A DNA stretch of 64,000 bases from Streptomyces sp. NBC_00377 (GTDB lineage Bacteria > Actinomycetota > Actinomycetes > Streptomycetales > Streptomycetaceae): contig NZ_CP107958.1 in assembly GCF_036075115.1 (NCBI RefSeq), positions 4,278,001-4,342,000 on the forward strand, given 5' to 3'. The position numbers were made by a program, and so were the translations under genes. The stretch's first letter is position 1. Every line of letters starts with the position of its first letter. Below are positions 48,362-57,438 of the stretch, in pieces. The notes below the pieces were generated by a model. The model saw only the letters and a list, made by a program, of their open reading frames with translations. It was not told where the DNA came from and made no database searches.

Positions 48362-49332
48362 CAGTGGGTCCCCCGCTTCTGGGAAGTGTGCGACGTCTCG
48401 GGATTCCGGTACGGGTCCGGTCCGGTACGGACCAGTGCCAGCGCGGCGTGCCCCTCGCGCGTGGCGGTGGTCAGCAGCCGGGTGCCGGGCGGACCGGTGA
48501 ACAGCCCGGCCAGCGCCTGGGCGGCGGCCAGACAGCCCGCCCCCGCCGGGGTCACCCGCCCGGTGGCGCCGGCGGCCCGGTCCACGGCGGCGGCCACCGC
48601 CGAGCCGAACGGCGAGCCGTCCGAGACGTGGTGGACCTCCACCTCGGTGTCCAGGTCCGACAGCAGCCTGCGCACCGCCCCGGGGATCAGCCCGGCGGGC
48701 AGTTCACGGCCGGGCGGGACGAACAGCGACCGGGCGGCGACGGTGCCCCGGACGCGGGCGCCGCGCGCCTCGGCGGCGGCCCGCGGCTCCAGGGTCAGGG
48801 CGACGGCGCCCTGTTCTCCGTCCCCGGCCGGACTCTTGGGGAGCCGGTGCTCGGCCGCGCCTGCCAGGAGCGTGTCGCAGCGGCCGGCCGCGAGGGCGCG
48901 GCCCCCTGCCTCGACCGCCTCCAGGGCCGCGACCCTCGGGCTCGCCGACGTCAACGCAAAGGCTTTCAGGCCGAGTTCGGAGGTGAGGCGGGAGCCGAGC
49001 AGGCTCACCGCGAAGTAGGGCGCCGTCGCGGGTGACAGTCCGGCCGCGCCGCCCTCCAGCGCGATCCGGCGGTCCATGGTGTCGAAGAGTTCGGCGAAAC
49101 CGCCGTTGAGCGCGAACGCGGCGCCTCTGCGGTCCGCGGGCACCGCGTCGGTGCGGCCGCCGTCGGCGAGCGCCTCGCGGGCCGCGGCGAGGAGGTACTG
49201 GGCGGCGGCGGGCAGGTACTTGTAGCCGCGCGGCCCGAGCCGGACCCGGTGGTCGAACCAGTCGCCGTCCTCGGCGCCGGTCTCGGGGGCGACCGAGCCG
49301 ACCCCCGTCACGGCCCACATGGTCCCGCTCAT
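48361..49332 (-). CDS. Ketosynthase-like protein lacking the active-site Cys
   Basis: This 323-residue degenerate ketosynthase has the active-site region as FALTSASPRVAALEAVEAG near residue 122, with Ser/Ala where Cys is expected, and no HGTGT. It is shorter than normal ketosynthases (about 400). The start at 49332 overlaps the stop of the intact ketosynthase gene (ATGA), which suggests the two form a KS/CLF-type pair. It may shape the pocket or set chain length. The sequence is intact as a reading frame, so it is not an obvious pseudogene. Confidence 0.75.
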   Translation of the reverse strand: MSGTMWAVTGVGSVAPETGAEDGDWFDHRVRLGPRGYKYLPAAAQYLLAAAREALADGGRTDAVPADRRGAAFALNGGFAELFDTMDRRIALEGGAAGLSPATAPYFAVSLLGSRLTSELGLKAFALTSASPRVAALEAVEAGGRALAAGRCDTLLAGAAEHRLPKSPAGDGEQGAVALTLEPRAAAEARGARVRGTVAARSLFVPPGRELPAGLIPGAVRRLLSDLDTEVEVHHVSDGSPFGSAVAAAVDRAAGATGRVTPAGAGCLAAAQALAGLFTGPPGTRLLTTATREGHAALALVRTGPDPYRNPETSHTSQKRGTH

Positions 49333-50471
49333 GCCGCCGCTCCTTCCAGGACCAGTGAGGAATTGCTGCCGCCGAACCCGTACGCGTTCACCAGGACCCG
49401 CCGCCGGCCGCGCGGCAGCGGCACCGGAGCGCGCTGCGGCAGCCACACCGCGCACGCGGGGTCCTGCTCGCGCAGCGGCACGTTGCGCGGGACGTGCCCG
49501 TCGCGCAGGATCAGCGCGCCCGCGACCGCGCCGAGCGCGGCCGACGCTCCGCCCGCATGGCCGAGCAGCGCCTTGAGGCTGTAGAGGGGCACCTCGGGCG
49601 TCCGCTCGCCGAAGACCCGGTGCAGCGCCTGGCTCTCCACCTCGTCGCCGAGCCGCGTCCCGGTGCCGTGCGGGATCACACACCCGATGGACGCGGCACC
49701 GCCCGCCGGGCCGACGGCCTCGCGCATGGCCCGGACGATCTGCTCGCCGTCCGCGTGCGGCGCCGTCACATGGCCCGCGTCGCAGCTCCAGCCGGAGCCG
49801 GCCAGGGTCAGCGGGGCGGTGGCGCCGCGGGCCTCGGCGTGGGCCGCGGACTCGACGACGAGGATGCCCGCGCCCTCGGCGAAGACCGTGCCGGCCCGGT
49901 CGGTCTCGAAGGGCCGGCACCGGTCCGGGTCGACCGCGCCGAGCCGGTTGAAGCAGCCGAGCGCGACCCGCGAGTAGGCGTCGGACCCGCCGGCGAGCAC
50001 CACGTCGGTCTCGCCCGCGCGCACCATGTCGTACGCCATGCCCAGTGCGTAGCCGCCGGCCGAGCAGGCGTTGCCGATGTCGTGGGCGACGCCCGCCAGG
50101 CCGAGTCGCGTGGCGGTCGCGGAGGCCAGCCGGAACGGCGCGGTCCATTCCTCGCCGCCCCGCTCGCGCTCGTTGGGACCGGGCTCGCCCATGCAGCTGC
50201 CGAGGACGACCGCCGCCTCGGACAGCCCGGTCAGACCCGCGTCGGCGAGCGCCTCACGGGCCGCCGCGACGGCGAACCGGGTGGCGCGCGCCGCCCGCAG
50301 GTCGGGGTCGGGCACCAGGTTGATCCGCGGCAGGTCCATCACCGCGAGCGGGTCCGCCGGCTCGTCCGGCCGGCGGATCCCGGCCGCCGTCATGGCACGC
50401 CACAGTGTGTCCGTGCCCCCGCCGTGGCAGGTGACGGCACCGATCCCGGTGACCACGACCTCGCCGGTCAT
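49329..50471 (-). CDS. Beta-ketoacyl-ACP synthase (intact KS)
   Basis: This 380-residue ketosynthase has the catalytic Cys in IGNACSAGGYALGM near residue 136, the first His in PHGTGTRLGDE near 268, and the Lys/His motif SLKALLGHAGGAS near 303. The triad is complete, so it should catalyse decarboxylative Claisen condensation with malonyl-ACP. It is followed by a Cys-less partner gene with an overlapping start and preceded by a thioesterase gene, also overlapping. No malonyl-CoA:ACP transferase gene is in the window, so that activity presumably comes from primary metabolism. Confidence 0.9.
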   Translation of the reverse strand: MTGEVVVTGIGAVTCHGGGTDTLWRAMTAAGIRRPDEPADPLAVMDLPRINLVPDPDLRAARATRFAVAAAREALADAGLTGLSEAAVVLGSCMGEPGPNERERGGEEWTAPFRLASATATRLGLAGVAHDIGNACSAGGYALGMAYDMVRAGETDVVLAGGSDAYSRVALGCFNRLGAVDPDRCRPFETDRAGTVFAEGAGILVVESAAHAEARGATAPLTLAGSGWSCDAGHVTAPHADGEQIVRAMREAVGPAGGAASIGCVIPHGTGTRLGDEVESQALHRVFGERTPEVPLYSLKALLGHAGGASAALGAVAGALILRDGHVPRNVPLREQDPACAVWLPQRAPVPLPRGRRRVLVNAYGFGGSNSSLVLEGAAA

Positions 50472-51427
50472 GCCGACTTGCCCTCCAGCGCCGCGTTCAT
50501 GCGGTCGTCGAAGGAGACCAGGCTCCAGTCGCGGCGGTTCTCGATCACCGCGTAGCCGTGGGTGATCCTGCCGGTCGCGGTGTGCACCAGCGCACCGTCA
50601 CGGACGACGTAGGTGTCCATCCGGGAGGTGTAGGTGAAGCCCTTGAAGACCTCCTCGACGGTGAGGACGACGTACAGGTCCTCCTCCATGCGCGCCTCGT
50701 CGAGGACGGTGATGCGCGAGTGCGGGACGACGGGGATCCAGTTCTGCTCGTCGAGGAGGGTCTTGATGGACACGCCCCGGGCGGCGACGAGCTGGTCCTT
50801 GGCCTCCTCCATCAGCCGCAGGTAGCCCGACATCTGGATGCGCTCGGTGAAGTGGCAGTACCAGTAGGGGATCCGGAACTTCCAGGCGAAGGAGTTGGTG
50901 CCCGCCGTCAGCTCCTTGACCAGGTCCGCGGAGTCCGGGTTCACCTCGGGGGCGGTGACGTCCCAGGCGGGGGCGGCGGCCAGCCGCTCGACGGCGTACG
51001 GGGCGAGGGACTCGGGCACCGGCTCGTTGCCCCCGCCGCGCGGGTCGAGGCGCAGCTGGACGCGGACGGTGGAGGTCACGGCCTTCAGGAGGGTGTCGCG
51101 CTGGACGTGCAGCACCACGGAGAGGAGCAGTTCGCCGTCCTTGGCCCTGCGGTGCGGTTTGACCTCGGCGTGCGCCACGTCGTCGATGTGGAAGGCGTGC
51201 AGGATGCGGGTGTCGATGTCGACGATGTCGGTGCACAGGCCGTACGTCTCGTACACCGTGCCCGGCAGGAGGCCGCCCTGTCGCAGATGGTTCAGCACGG
51301 CTTCCTCGACGAGGTAGTTGACGTGCTTGAAGCCGATCCAGGTGCAGATGTTGGAGCCCTCGTAGCGGGGCCGTATGTCCAGGGAGCTCGGCTCCTGGAG
51401 GGTGAGGGCGGTGCTGTTCGCGGTCAC
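50468..51427 (-). CDS. Double hot-dog acyl thioesterase-like protein
   Basis: This 319-residue protein appears to contain two hot-dog domains: residues ~20-150 with WIGFKHVNYLVEEAVLNHLR near 31, and ~180-310 with HFTERIQMSGYLRLMEEAKD near 195 in the style of 4HBT thioesterases. It could release the finished polyketide acid from its ACP for re-activation by the AMP ligase, or act as an editing enzyme. It could also be a dehydratase-like hot-dog protein. The gene is coupled to the downstream ketosynthase by an ATGA overlap. Confidence 0.7.
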   Translation of the reverse strand: MTANSTALTLQEPSSLDIRPRYEGSNICTWIGFKHVNYLVEEAVLNHLRQGGLLPGTVYETYGLCTDIVDIDTRILHAFHIDDVAHAEVKPHRRAKDGELLLSVVLHVQRDTLLKAVTSTVRVQLRLDPRGGGNEPVPESLAPYAVERLAAAPAWDVTAPEVNPDSADLVKELTAGTNSFAWKFRIPYWYCHFTERIQMSGYLRLMEEAKDQLVAARGVSIKTLLDEQNWIPVVPHSRITVLDEARMEEDLYVVLTVEEVFKGFTYTSRMDTYVVRDGALVHTATGRITHGYAVIENRRDWSLVSFDDRMNAALEGKSA

Positions 51428-51453
51428 GTCAACTCCGGTGCGTAGGCGGGCGG

Positions 51454-52263
51454 TCAGGAGGAAAGGGAGGAGGCGGGCGTCAGGGACGACAGGAAGCCGT
51501 GCACGGCCCCCGCGAACAGTTCGGGCTGCTCGGCCATCGGGAAGTGCCCGGACCGTTCGAAGATCCGCAGTCGGGCGTCCGGCAGCGCCGCGGCGAGGGC
51601 ACGGGCGTCCGCGGGCCTGGCGGCGAAGTCGTGCTCGCCGGCCACGACGAGGGTGGGCAGCCCGACGGCCGAGGTGTCGAGGAAGGGACTGCGCAGGTAC
51701 GCGTCGAAGAACCGCATCCAGCCGTAGGGGCCGATCCGGTCACGCACCCGCAGGGCCATGGCCTCGCGCAGCTCGGCGGGGATCCGGCCGTCGGAGCCGA
51801 CCCGCAGCCCTTCGTCGAGGATGCGCTGGAAGCCGTGCAGGTAGTAGACGGCGGTGTCCCACTCGAACTCCTCGGGCGTACCGCGGTGGAACGGTGACAC
51901 GAGGACGGCGGCGCCCGGCCGGCCGGCGGGACGCGACACCAGGAGTTCGAGTACGGCGTTGGCGGCGAAGGAGTGCGCGATCAGCAGATCGACCCGCCCG
52001 GGTACGGCGTCCAGCGCCCTGGCCACCCAGGGCACCGGGTCCGGGTCGTGGCTCCAGCGGGTGTCGCCGTGGGCGGCCCAGGGAAGTTCGGCCTCCCACA
52101 GCTCCAGTTCGCCTCCGGACAGCTCCGTGAACCGCCGCCACACGGCGGTCGATCCGGCGAGGCCGTGCAGGAGCAGCACCCGCACGGGCCGCCGGGCGCC
52201 GTCGTGCGCCGCCCTGCGCAGCCGTACCCGCATACTGCCTTCGCCGGCTCCGTGGGACGTCAT
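51454..52263 (-). CDS. Alpha/beta hydrolase
   Basis: This 269-residue alpha/beta hydrolase has the oxyanion segment LLLHGLAGSTAVW near residue 30, a nucleophile elbow AHSFAANAVLEL near 96 (Ser in AHSFA instead of GxSxG), an acidic residue in VAGEHDFAARPAD near 210 and the catalytic His in RSGHFPMAEQPE near 238. The ATG at 52263 shares one base with the stop of the preceding KS-like gene (TGATG). Its substrate is unknown; release or proofreading of polyketide-ACP thioesters is the contextual guess. The open frame extends upstream but in an overlapping gene. Confidence 0.8.
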   Translation of the reverse strand: MTSHGAGEGSMRVRLRRAAHDGARRPVRVLLLHGLAGSTAVWRRFTELSGGELELWEAELPWAAHGDTRWSHDPDPVPWVARALDAVPGRVDLLIAHSFAANAVLELLVSRPAGRPGAAVLVSPFHRGTPEEFEWDTAVYYLHGFQRILDEGLRVGSDGRIPAELREAMALRVRDRIGPYGWMRFFDAYLRSPFLDTSAVGLPTLVVAGEHDFAARPADARALAAALPDARLRIFERSGHFPMAEQPELFAGAVHGFLSSLTPASSLSS

Positions 52264-53258
52264 CACGCGCTCCCCGCCGGGGTGAGGATGAGGGCCGCCG
52301 CCGCATCGTCGCGGCCGGTGTCGCCGATGCCCGCGCTGGCGAGCACCACCGCGTCGGCCTCGTCCGGCGCGGCGCCCGCCAGCCAGGCCGTGCCGGTCAC
52401 GCACTGGAGCACACCGAGCGCTCCCGAGCTGGGTCCGAGCAGCGCGGACAGGTCGTGCACGGCACTGCCCGGCACCGCCCCGAGGGAGGCGCCGGGGGCC
52501 CGGATGCCCTCGGGGTGCTCGGGAACGCACCACAGGCCGACGGCGCGAGGTTCACCCGCGCGTACGTCCGCGACGGCCCTGGTGTGCTCCGCCCGGCGCG
52601 CGTAGGGACCGAGCCCGGCCAGCGGCCGCACCCCGCGCGCGGCCGCCGAAGCGGCGGACTCGAGCACCAGGGCGGCCGCGCCGTCGAAGAACTCGTCCTG
52701 TTCCGGGGCGAGATGGCGGACGGCCGGGTTGTCCGGCTCCACCCCCACCACGAGCGCCCGCTCGACCCGTCCCGAACCGATCAGCAGCCGGCCCCAGTTG
52801 ACCGCGTCGAGGCCCGAGGTACGGCCGTTGCACAGGGTCAGGTTGGCGCCGCGCAGACCGTGCGTGATGGCCAGCCAGGAGGCGACCACGTTGCTGGAGG
52901 TCGCCGGCAGCAGCATGGGACTGGTGGCGAGGTAGGTGTCGCGGGCGATGGTGGCGACCGTCTCGCACATGGTGTCGACGTTGCCGAAGTTGGTGCTGAC
53001 GACGGTGCCGACGGACTCGCCGGGCACGGTCGGCGCGCCGTCCGCCCCGATCAGTGCGGCGGCGGCGAGCGCCTCGCGGCCCGCGACCATGGCGAGCTTG
53101 GTGGCCCGGTCCTTGTAGCGCAGGCCACGGCCGGTCAGCCGGTCCACCGGGTCGGCGGACGCCCCGTCGGACCGCCGGCCGCCGAGCAGTTCTTCGGGGC
53201 TGTCGAGACCGCGGACCGCCGTACCGAGTCCGGTGACCACGACGCGTATCGGGCTCAC
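52263..53258 (-). CDS. Ketosynthase-like protein lacking the active-site Cys (chain-length-factor-like)
   Basis: This 331-residue ketosynthase-fold protein begins VVVTGLGTAVRG. At the usual TACASG site it reads LCNGRTSGLDAVNWG near residue 140, with Arg in place of the catalytic Cys. HGTGT and the second His motif are absent (VPGSAVHDLSALLGPSSGALG). It overlaps the intact ketosynthase gene upstream, and this KS-then-CLF order is the usual type II arrangement. It is the third Cys-less ketosynthase of the operon. Confidence 0.78.
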   Translation of the reverse strand: MSPIRVVVTGLGTAVRGLDSPEELLGGRRSDGASADPVDRLTGRGLRYKDRATKLAMVAGREALAAAALIGADGAPTVPGESVGTVVSTNFGNVDTMCETVATIARDTYLATSPMLLPATSSNVVASWLAITHGLRGANLTLCNGRTSGLDAVNWGRLLIGSGRVERALVVGVEPDNPAVRHLAPEQDEFFDGAAALVLESAASAAARGVRPLAGLGPYARRAEHTRAVADVRAGEPRAVGLWCVPEHPEGIRAPGASLGAVPGSAVHDLSALLGPSSGALGVLQCVTGTAWLAGAAPDEADAVVLASAGIGDTGRDDAAAALILTPAGSA

Positions 53259-54460
53259 TGCCTCTCCTCCCGCACCGCGGTGGCGCCGTTCGCGCCGGCC
53301 GCCTCGTGTTCCGCGTACCGCTCGACGATCGCGACCGCGTTGAGCCCGCCGAAGCCGAAGGAGTCGATCTGGGCGAGCCGCAGCTCCTCGTCGGGGCGCA
53401 CCGCCCGCCCGCGCACCAGCTGGAATCCAGCCACCGACTCCACGGGGTCGTCGAGCCCGACGATCGGGGGCACGCTCCCGCGCCGCATCACGTCGATCGC
53501 CGCGACCAGGCTGTGCAGCCCGGACGCCCCGGCGGTGTGCCCGGTCATCGACTTGATCGCGGTCATGTACGGGGACGGCTCGACACCGGCGAAGACCGAG
53601 CCGAGGGCCGCCGACTCCGCCTCGTCGTTGAGGGGGGTGCCCGTGCCGTGCAGCATCACCAGGTCGATGTCGGCGGAGCCGACCCCCGCCCGGCGGTGGG
53701 CCTCCCGCACGGCAGCGGCGATGCTCTTGGCCTCGGGTGCCGACGGGTGGTGGGCGTCGCAGTTGACCGCGACACCGCGCACCCGTGCGTGCACGGTGGC
53801 CCCGGGGCCGGGCCCGTCGGCCTCCCTGCGCAGCACCACGGCGACCGCGCCCTCGCCCTGGAGCATGCCGCGCCGGTCCCGGTCGAACGGCCGCACCCGG
53901 TCCGGGGCCTCGGGGTAGCAGCGGTCGAGCAGCCCGTACGTGCTCTCCGCGATGGTGTCCACGCCGGCCACCACCACCGTGTCGGCCTGTCCGAGGTCGA
54001 GCAGGTCGGTGGCGAGGGCCAGGGTGTAGAGCGACGCGGAGCAGGCGTTCGCGACGGTGTGGGTGTCGGCGGCACCGAAGCGCCTGCGCAGCATGGTGCC
54101 GAAGTGCAGGTCCTCCACCTCCACCTGCGTCCCGTCCCGCCAGGACAGTTCGACGGAGCGCAGCTCGCGCAGGGTGGTCCCGACCAGGACCGGCACCGAC
54201 GACAGGTCGTCACCGAGTCCGGCCTCGCGCGCGGCCGCAGCGACGGCCTGCTCCAGCCAGCGGGTGGCCCGCAGAGGTTCGTCGACGCCGGGGGCCGGCC
54301 GGTCGTCGATCTCGTAGGCGACCTGGGCGCGGAACCTGCTGCGGTCGTAGCCGCGCAGTCCGGCGAGGCCGCTGCGGCCCGCCACCAGCGACCCGTAGAT
54401 CTCGTCGGTGGTGGAACCGATGCTGGCGACGGCTCCCGTCCCGGTCACGATCCAGCTCAT
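53255..54460 (-). CDS. Beta-ketoacyl-ACP synthase (intact KS)
   Basis: This 401-residue ketosynthase has catalytic Cys in VANACSASLYTLAL near residue 147, HGTGTPLNDEAES near 281 and SMTGHTAGASGLHS near 315, so its triad is complete. It starts MSWIVTGTGAVAS at ATG 54460, which overlaps the stop of the preceding ketosynthase. The open frame upstream of that is not ketosynthase-like. It probably pairs with the adjoining Cys-less protein at 52263-53258. Some FabF-like features (FGFGGLNAVAIVERY at the C-terminus) are normal. Confidence 0.9.
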   Translation of the reverse strand: MSWIVTGTGAVASIGSTTDEIYGSLVAGRSGLAGLRGYDRSRFRAQVAYEIDDRPAPGVDEPLRATRWLEQAVAAAAREAGLGDDLSSVPVLVGTTLRELRSVELSWRDGTQVEVEDLHFGTMLRRRFGAADTHTVANACSASLYTLALATDLLDLGQADTVVVAGVDTIAESTYGLLDRCYPEAPDRVRPFDRDRRGMLQGEGAVAVVLRREADGPGPGATVHARVRGVAVNCDAHHPSAPEAKSIAAAVREAHRRAGVGSADIDLVMLHGTGTPLNDEAESAALGSVFAGVEPSPYMTAIKSMTGHTAGASGLHSLVAAIDVMRRGSVPPIVGLDDPVESVAGFQLVRGRAVRPDEELRLAQIDSFGFGGLNAVAIVERYAEHEAAGANGATAVREERQ

Positions 54461-55707
54461 GCCGCGCTCCGGTACTTGCCGAGGATGACCACCGCGTTGT
54501 TGCCGCCGAAGGCGAGCGCGTTGTTCTGGACGATGTTCAGCTCGGCCTCGCGGGCCTCGTTGGGCACGCAGTCGACACCGCACTCGGGGTCGGTCTCGTG
54601 GTGGTTGACGGTCGGCGGGATGAAGCCCTGGGTGAGGGCGACGGCGCAGGCCGCGGCGGCGACCGCGCTGGCCGCCCCCATGCTGTGGCCGATCATCGAC
54701 TTGATGGAGACGGTCCGCGGCATGGCGTCGGCGCCGAAGATCTGCCGGATCGCGCCGGCCTCGGTGATGTCGTTGGCCTTGGTGCCGGTGCCGTGCGCGG
54801 AGACGAAGTCGATCTGGTCGGGCGTCACCCCCGCGTTGCGGTGGGCGATCTCGATCGTGCGGGCGATGCTGTCCCGGTCGGGCGCGACCGGGTGCAGGGC
54901 GTCACAGGCGAGCCCGTAGCCGAGCACCTCCGCATAGATCCGGGCGCCCCGGGCGAGCGCGGAGTCCAGGCTCTCCAGCAGGAGGATCCCGGCCCCCTCA
55001 CCCGTGAGGATGCCCTTGCGGTCCTTGTCGAAGGGCTGGCAGACCTCGGGGGCGATGGTGCCGAGCCGGTAGAAGCCGGTGAAGGTCTTGCGGCACAGCG
55101 CGTCCGCCCCGCCCACCAGGGCGATGTCCACGTCGCCGCTGCGCAGCGCGTCGTAGCCGTAGCCGACGGCGTAGTTCCCCGCCGCGCAGGCGGTCGGGAT
55201 CGTGACGGCCTCGACGTCCTCCAGGGCGAATTCGCGGACGATGCCCGAGGAGAGCCGGCCGGCCGGCACCCGGCGGGCGACCACCGGGTCGTACGACTCG
55301 GGGCCGGTGGCGAGGCCGGTCTCGACGAGCTGGTCGAGGTCGCGGGACTCGCCGTCCGTGGTGCCCACGGACACCAGGGAGCGGCGGCCCCTCACCTCGT
55401 CCACGGTCAGCCCCGCGTCCTCGATGGCCATCCGGGTGGCGGCGACGGAGAACTGGCTGGCCCGCCCGAGCTCGTCGGGATCGACCCGGTGGATCCACTG
55501 CGCCGGGTCGAAGTCCGCGATCTCGCACCCGTTGGCGTAGTCGAACCCGGTGGTGTCGAATGTCGTGATCGGCTTGACTCCGCCACGTCCTTCGCGGAGT
55601 CCGGTGGTGAACGCGTCGATACCGATGCCGATACTGGTGACAACGCCGAGCCCGGTGACGACCACCCTGCGCGGGGTGGGGTCCGTGCCTCGCATACCTG
55701 TGTTCAT
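54457..55707 (-). CDS. Beta-ketoacyl-ACP synthase (intact KS, FabF-like)
   Basis: This 416-residue ketosynthase has catalytic Cys in IPTACAAGNYAVGY near residue 172, HGTGTKANDITEAG near 309 and SMIGHSMGAASAV near 343. It is the first ketosynthase of the polyketide operon, 60 bp after the first ACP gene. It may start chain extension or act with its own partner. Three complete ketosynthases in one operon suggest divided labour by chain length, as in aryl-polyene and cinnamoyl-lipid pathways. Confidence 0.92.
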   Translation of the reverse strand: MNTGMRGTDPTPRRVVVTGLGVVTSIGIGIDAFTTGLREGRGGVKPITTFDTTGFDYANGCEIADFDPAQWIHRVDPDELGRASQFSVAATRMAIEDAGLTVDEVRGRRSLVSVGTTDGESRDLDQLVETGLATGPESYDPVVARRVPAGRLSSGIVREFALEDVEAVTIPTACAAGNYAVGYGYDALRSGDVDIALVGGADALCRKTFTGFYRLGTIAPEVCQPFDKDRKGILTGEGAGILLLESLDSALARGARIYAEVLGYGLACDALHPVAPDRDSIARTIEIAHRNAGVTPDQIDFVSAHGTGTKANDITEAGAIRQIFGADAMPRTVSIKSMIGHSMGAASAVAAAACAVALTQGFIPPTVNHHETDPECGVDCVPNEAREAELNIVQNNALAFGGNNAVVILGKYRSAA

Positions 55708-55767
55708 CGAAGCTCACCCTCTGGCTGACTCAGCCGACTCGTCGGGGCAGGGCCGGAGCACTGCCGG

Positions 55768-56034
55768 TCAGCTGCGGGCGGAGGCCTCTTCGATGACGGT
55801 GTACACGCCGACGAGATTGACCATGCGGCTGAGCTCGGCCTGGTCGATCGTCACGTGCTGGGTGCGCTCGAGGGCGGCGAGGATCTCGATGGCGCGCAGC
55901 GAGTCCGCGTCGTGGTCCTCCTTGAAGAGGCTGACCTCGGTGACCTCGTCCTCGTCGATCTCAAGGATGTCGCAGACGACCTCCTTGATGTCCTGCTTGC
56001 GCGCGGCGTCCAGGCCGGTGGTCACGTTGGTCAT
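55768..56034 (-). CDS. Acyl carrier protein, first gene of the polyketide operon
   Basis: This 88-residue carrier protein has the phosphopantetheine Ser in EDHDADSLRAIEIL near residue 44. ATG 56034 (MTNVTTGLDAARK) gives a standard ACP; the frame extends upstream without support. It leads a 13-gene operon reaching 42329. A CTAT-N7-CTAT element lies 83-100 bp upstream. Confidence 0.92.
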   Translation of the reverse strand: MTNVTTGLDAARKQDIKEVVCDILEIDEDEVTEVSLFKEDHDADSLRAIEILAALERTQHVTIDQAELSRMVNLVGVYTVIEEASARS

Positions 56035-56116
56035 GTCGACTCCCTGGGAGATCGGTGAGGATCCGGAGTCGTGCGACTCCGCCCATCCGTTCGGTGAGTC
56101 GATCGTGGGGCGGGGC

Positions 56117-56134
56117 GCTATGCCGCCTCTATAC
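56117..56134 (-). promoter_or_regulatory. CTAT-N7-CTAT element upstream of the polyketide operon
   Basis: The plus strand reads GCTATGCCGCCTCTATAC, with the CTAT cores 11 bp apart. In transcription direction it is GTATAGAGGCGGCATAGC. It is 83-100 bp before the first ACP gene. The upstream ATAG contains the TAG stop codon of the LuxR-type regulator gene (56129-56131), so regulator and target promoter abut directly. Confidence 0.6.
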
Positions 56135-57232
56135 GGATGATCCCCGCAGCTCTGAGGCGTCGCGCGGGATCTCCTCCAGGGACTCGGCGGGCTCGTCCGC
56201 GGTCCCGTCCAGGGACTCGTCCCGGTCGTCGTCACCGCCGAGCCAGCCGGACTCCACGGCGCGCATCCCGGCCTGGAAGCGGCTCTTGGCGCCGAGCCGG
56301 CCCATCAGGTCCGCGGTGATCCGGCGGCCGGTACGCACCGAGACACCCAGCCGGCGGGCGACCACCTCGTCGGTGAGTCCTTCCCCGAGCAGGCGCAGAA
56401 CGGTCCGTTCCTGACTGGTGAGTTCGTTCTCCTCGGCGGGCTGCCGCGGCCGTTTCCCGCCGCTGAGCGGTACGGCCCTGTCCCACACCTGGTCGAAGAG
56501 CTCGCAGAGGTTGGCGAGGATCCCGGCGCTGCGGAACACCAGGGCTCCGGCCCCGGAATCGTCCGGGTCGATGGGCACGACCGCCTGCGTCCGGTCGAAG
56601 ATGAGCATGCGGGACGGCAGCGAGGCAGTGGTGCGCACGTGGTTCCCCGAACGGGTCAGCCAGCGCGCGTAGTCGACCGACTCGGGGTCGTTGTAGATGC
56701 TGTCGAGATAGATGGTGTGCATCACGACGCCACGGCCCTGGAGGATCTTGCTCAGCGGCCGGCCCGCGGCGCGGCTGGAAGCGGACTGTCCGCCGCCGGG
56801 GTGGAAAGCCAGCAGCGAGTCCTGGCAGGAATGGCTGATTTCCTCGATCCGTGACCGGATCTCGTCTATTCCCTCAATGCGTTCGGTCTCGATGTGATGC
56901 GACTCCCGCTGCGTCTCGGCATATTCATGGACGAGCCGTGACACCTCGACACGCACGTCCGTCAACTGCCGCTGCTGATCCAGGATCTCGGCTTCGTGCC
57001 TGGCGAGCAGAGCCTGTAGCCCGACGTCCGGCGGGACCGGCCGCAGGGTGCCCGGCGTCTCCCAGGAGGGCCTGATCAGCGACAACCGCACGCACTCGTT
57101 GAGCGCGGCACGCACCCGCTCGGCCGGCCACCTCAGGTTGTCCACCAGGTCTTCGAACGAAAGCCCCGGATGCGCCAGCACCGCCCGGTACAACTCTGCC
57201 GGGTTCTTTCCCAATCCCAGCAGTTCCAGCAT
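56129..57232 (-). CDS. LuxR-family transcriptional regulator with N-terminal winged-helix region
   Basis: This 367-residue regulator has an N-terminal TrmB-like helix-turn-helix region (residues ~1-60, GLSFEDLVDNLRWPAERVRAAL), a probable coiled coil (~75-110, ARHEAEILDQQRQLTDVRVE), a central domain (~150-250) and a C-terminal LuxR/GerE helix-turn-helix (~268-330, LTSQERTVLRLLGEGLTDEVVARR). It ends in an acidic tail. It lacks the Walker ATPase of large LAL proteins and has no response-regulator phospho-Asp domain. It is the only transcription factor seen in the cluster, sits at its right end directly before the polyketide operon, and is the natural candidate to bind the shared CTAT-N7-CTAT elements. 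That link is untested. Confidence 0.88.
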   Translation of the reverse strand: MLELLGLGKNPAELYRAVLAHPGLSFEDLVDNLRWPAERVRAALNECVRLSLIRPSWETPGTLRPVPPDVGLQALLARHEAEILDQQRQLTDVRVEVSRLVHEYAETQRESHHIETERIEGIDEIRSRIEEISHSCQDSLLAFHPGGGQSASSRAAGRPLSKILQGRGVVMHTIYLDSIYNDPESVDYARWLTRSGNHVRTTASLPSRMLIFDRTQAVVPIDPDDSGAGALVFRSAGILANLCELFDQVWDRAVPLSGGKRPRQPAEENELTSQERTVLRLLGEGLTDEVVARRLGVSVRTGRRITADLMGRLGAKSRFQAGMRAVESGWLGGDDDRDESLDGTADEPAESLEEIPRDASELRGSSV

Positions 57233-57438
57233 GCGTCACCCCCGTGTCATGAAGGCCGCCGCCCCTGCGACCTCCCCCCGGCATCCAGAGTGTAAGCCTG
57301 GTGTTTAAGTTGTTTGTTTGTTTTTCCAACGATCTCCCACCCGCCCGTTATGCATATCTTTCCGGCCGGAGCCCGGTATCCACGAAGCCCCCGGCGGCAT
57401 CGGCTTCCCGCGGGACGACCTGAGGACGGGAGAGCCCT

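Noticed and set aside
46431..53258. The three Cys-less ketosynthase-like genes as pseudogenes
   Set aside because: All have intact frames, overlapping start/stop codons with neighbours and preserved fold sequence, as expected of chain-length-factor-type subunits.
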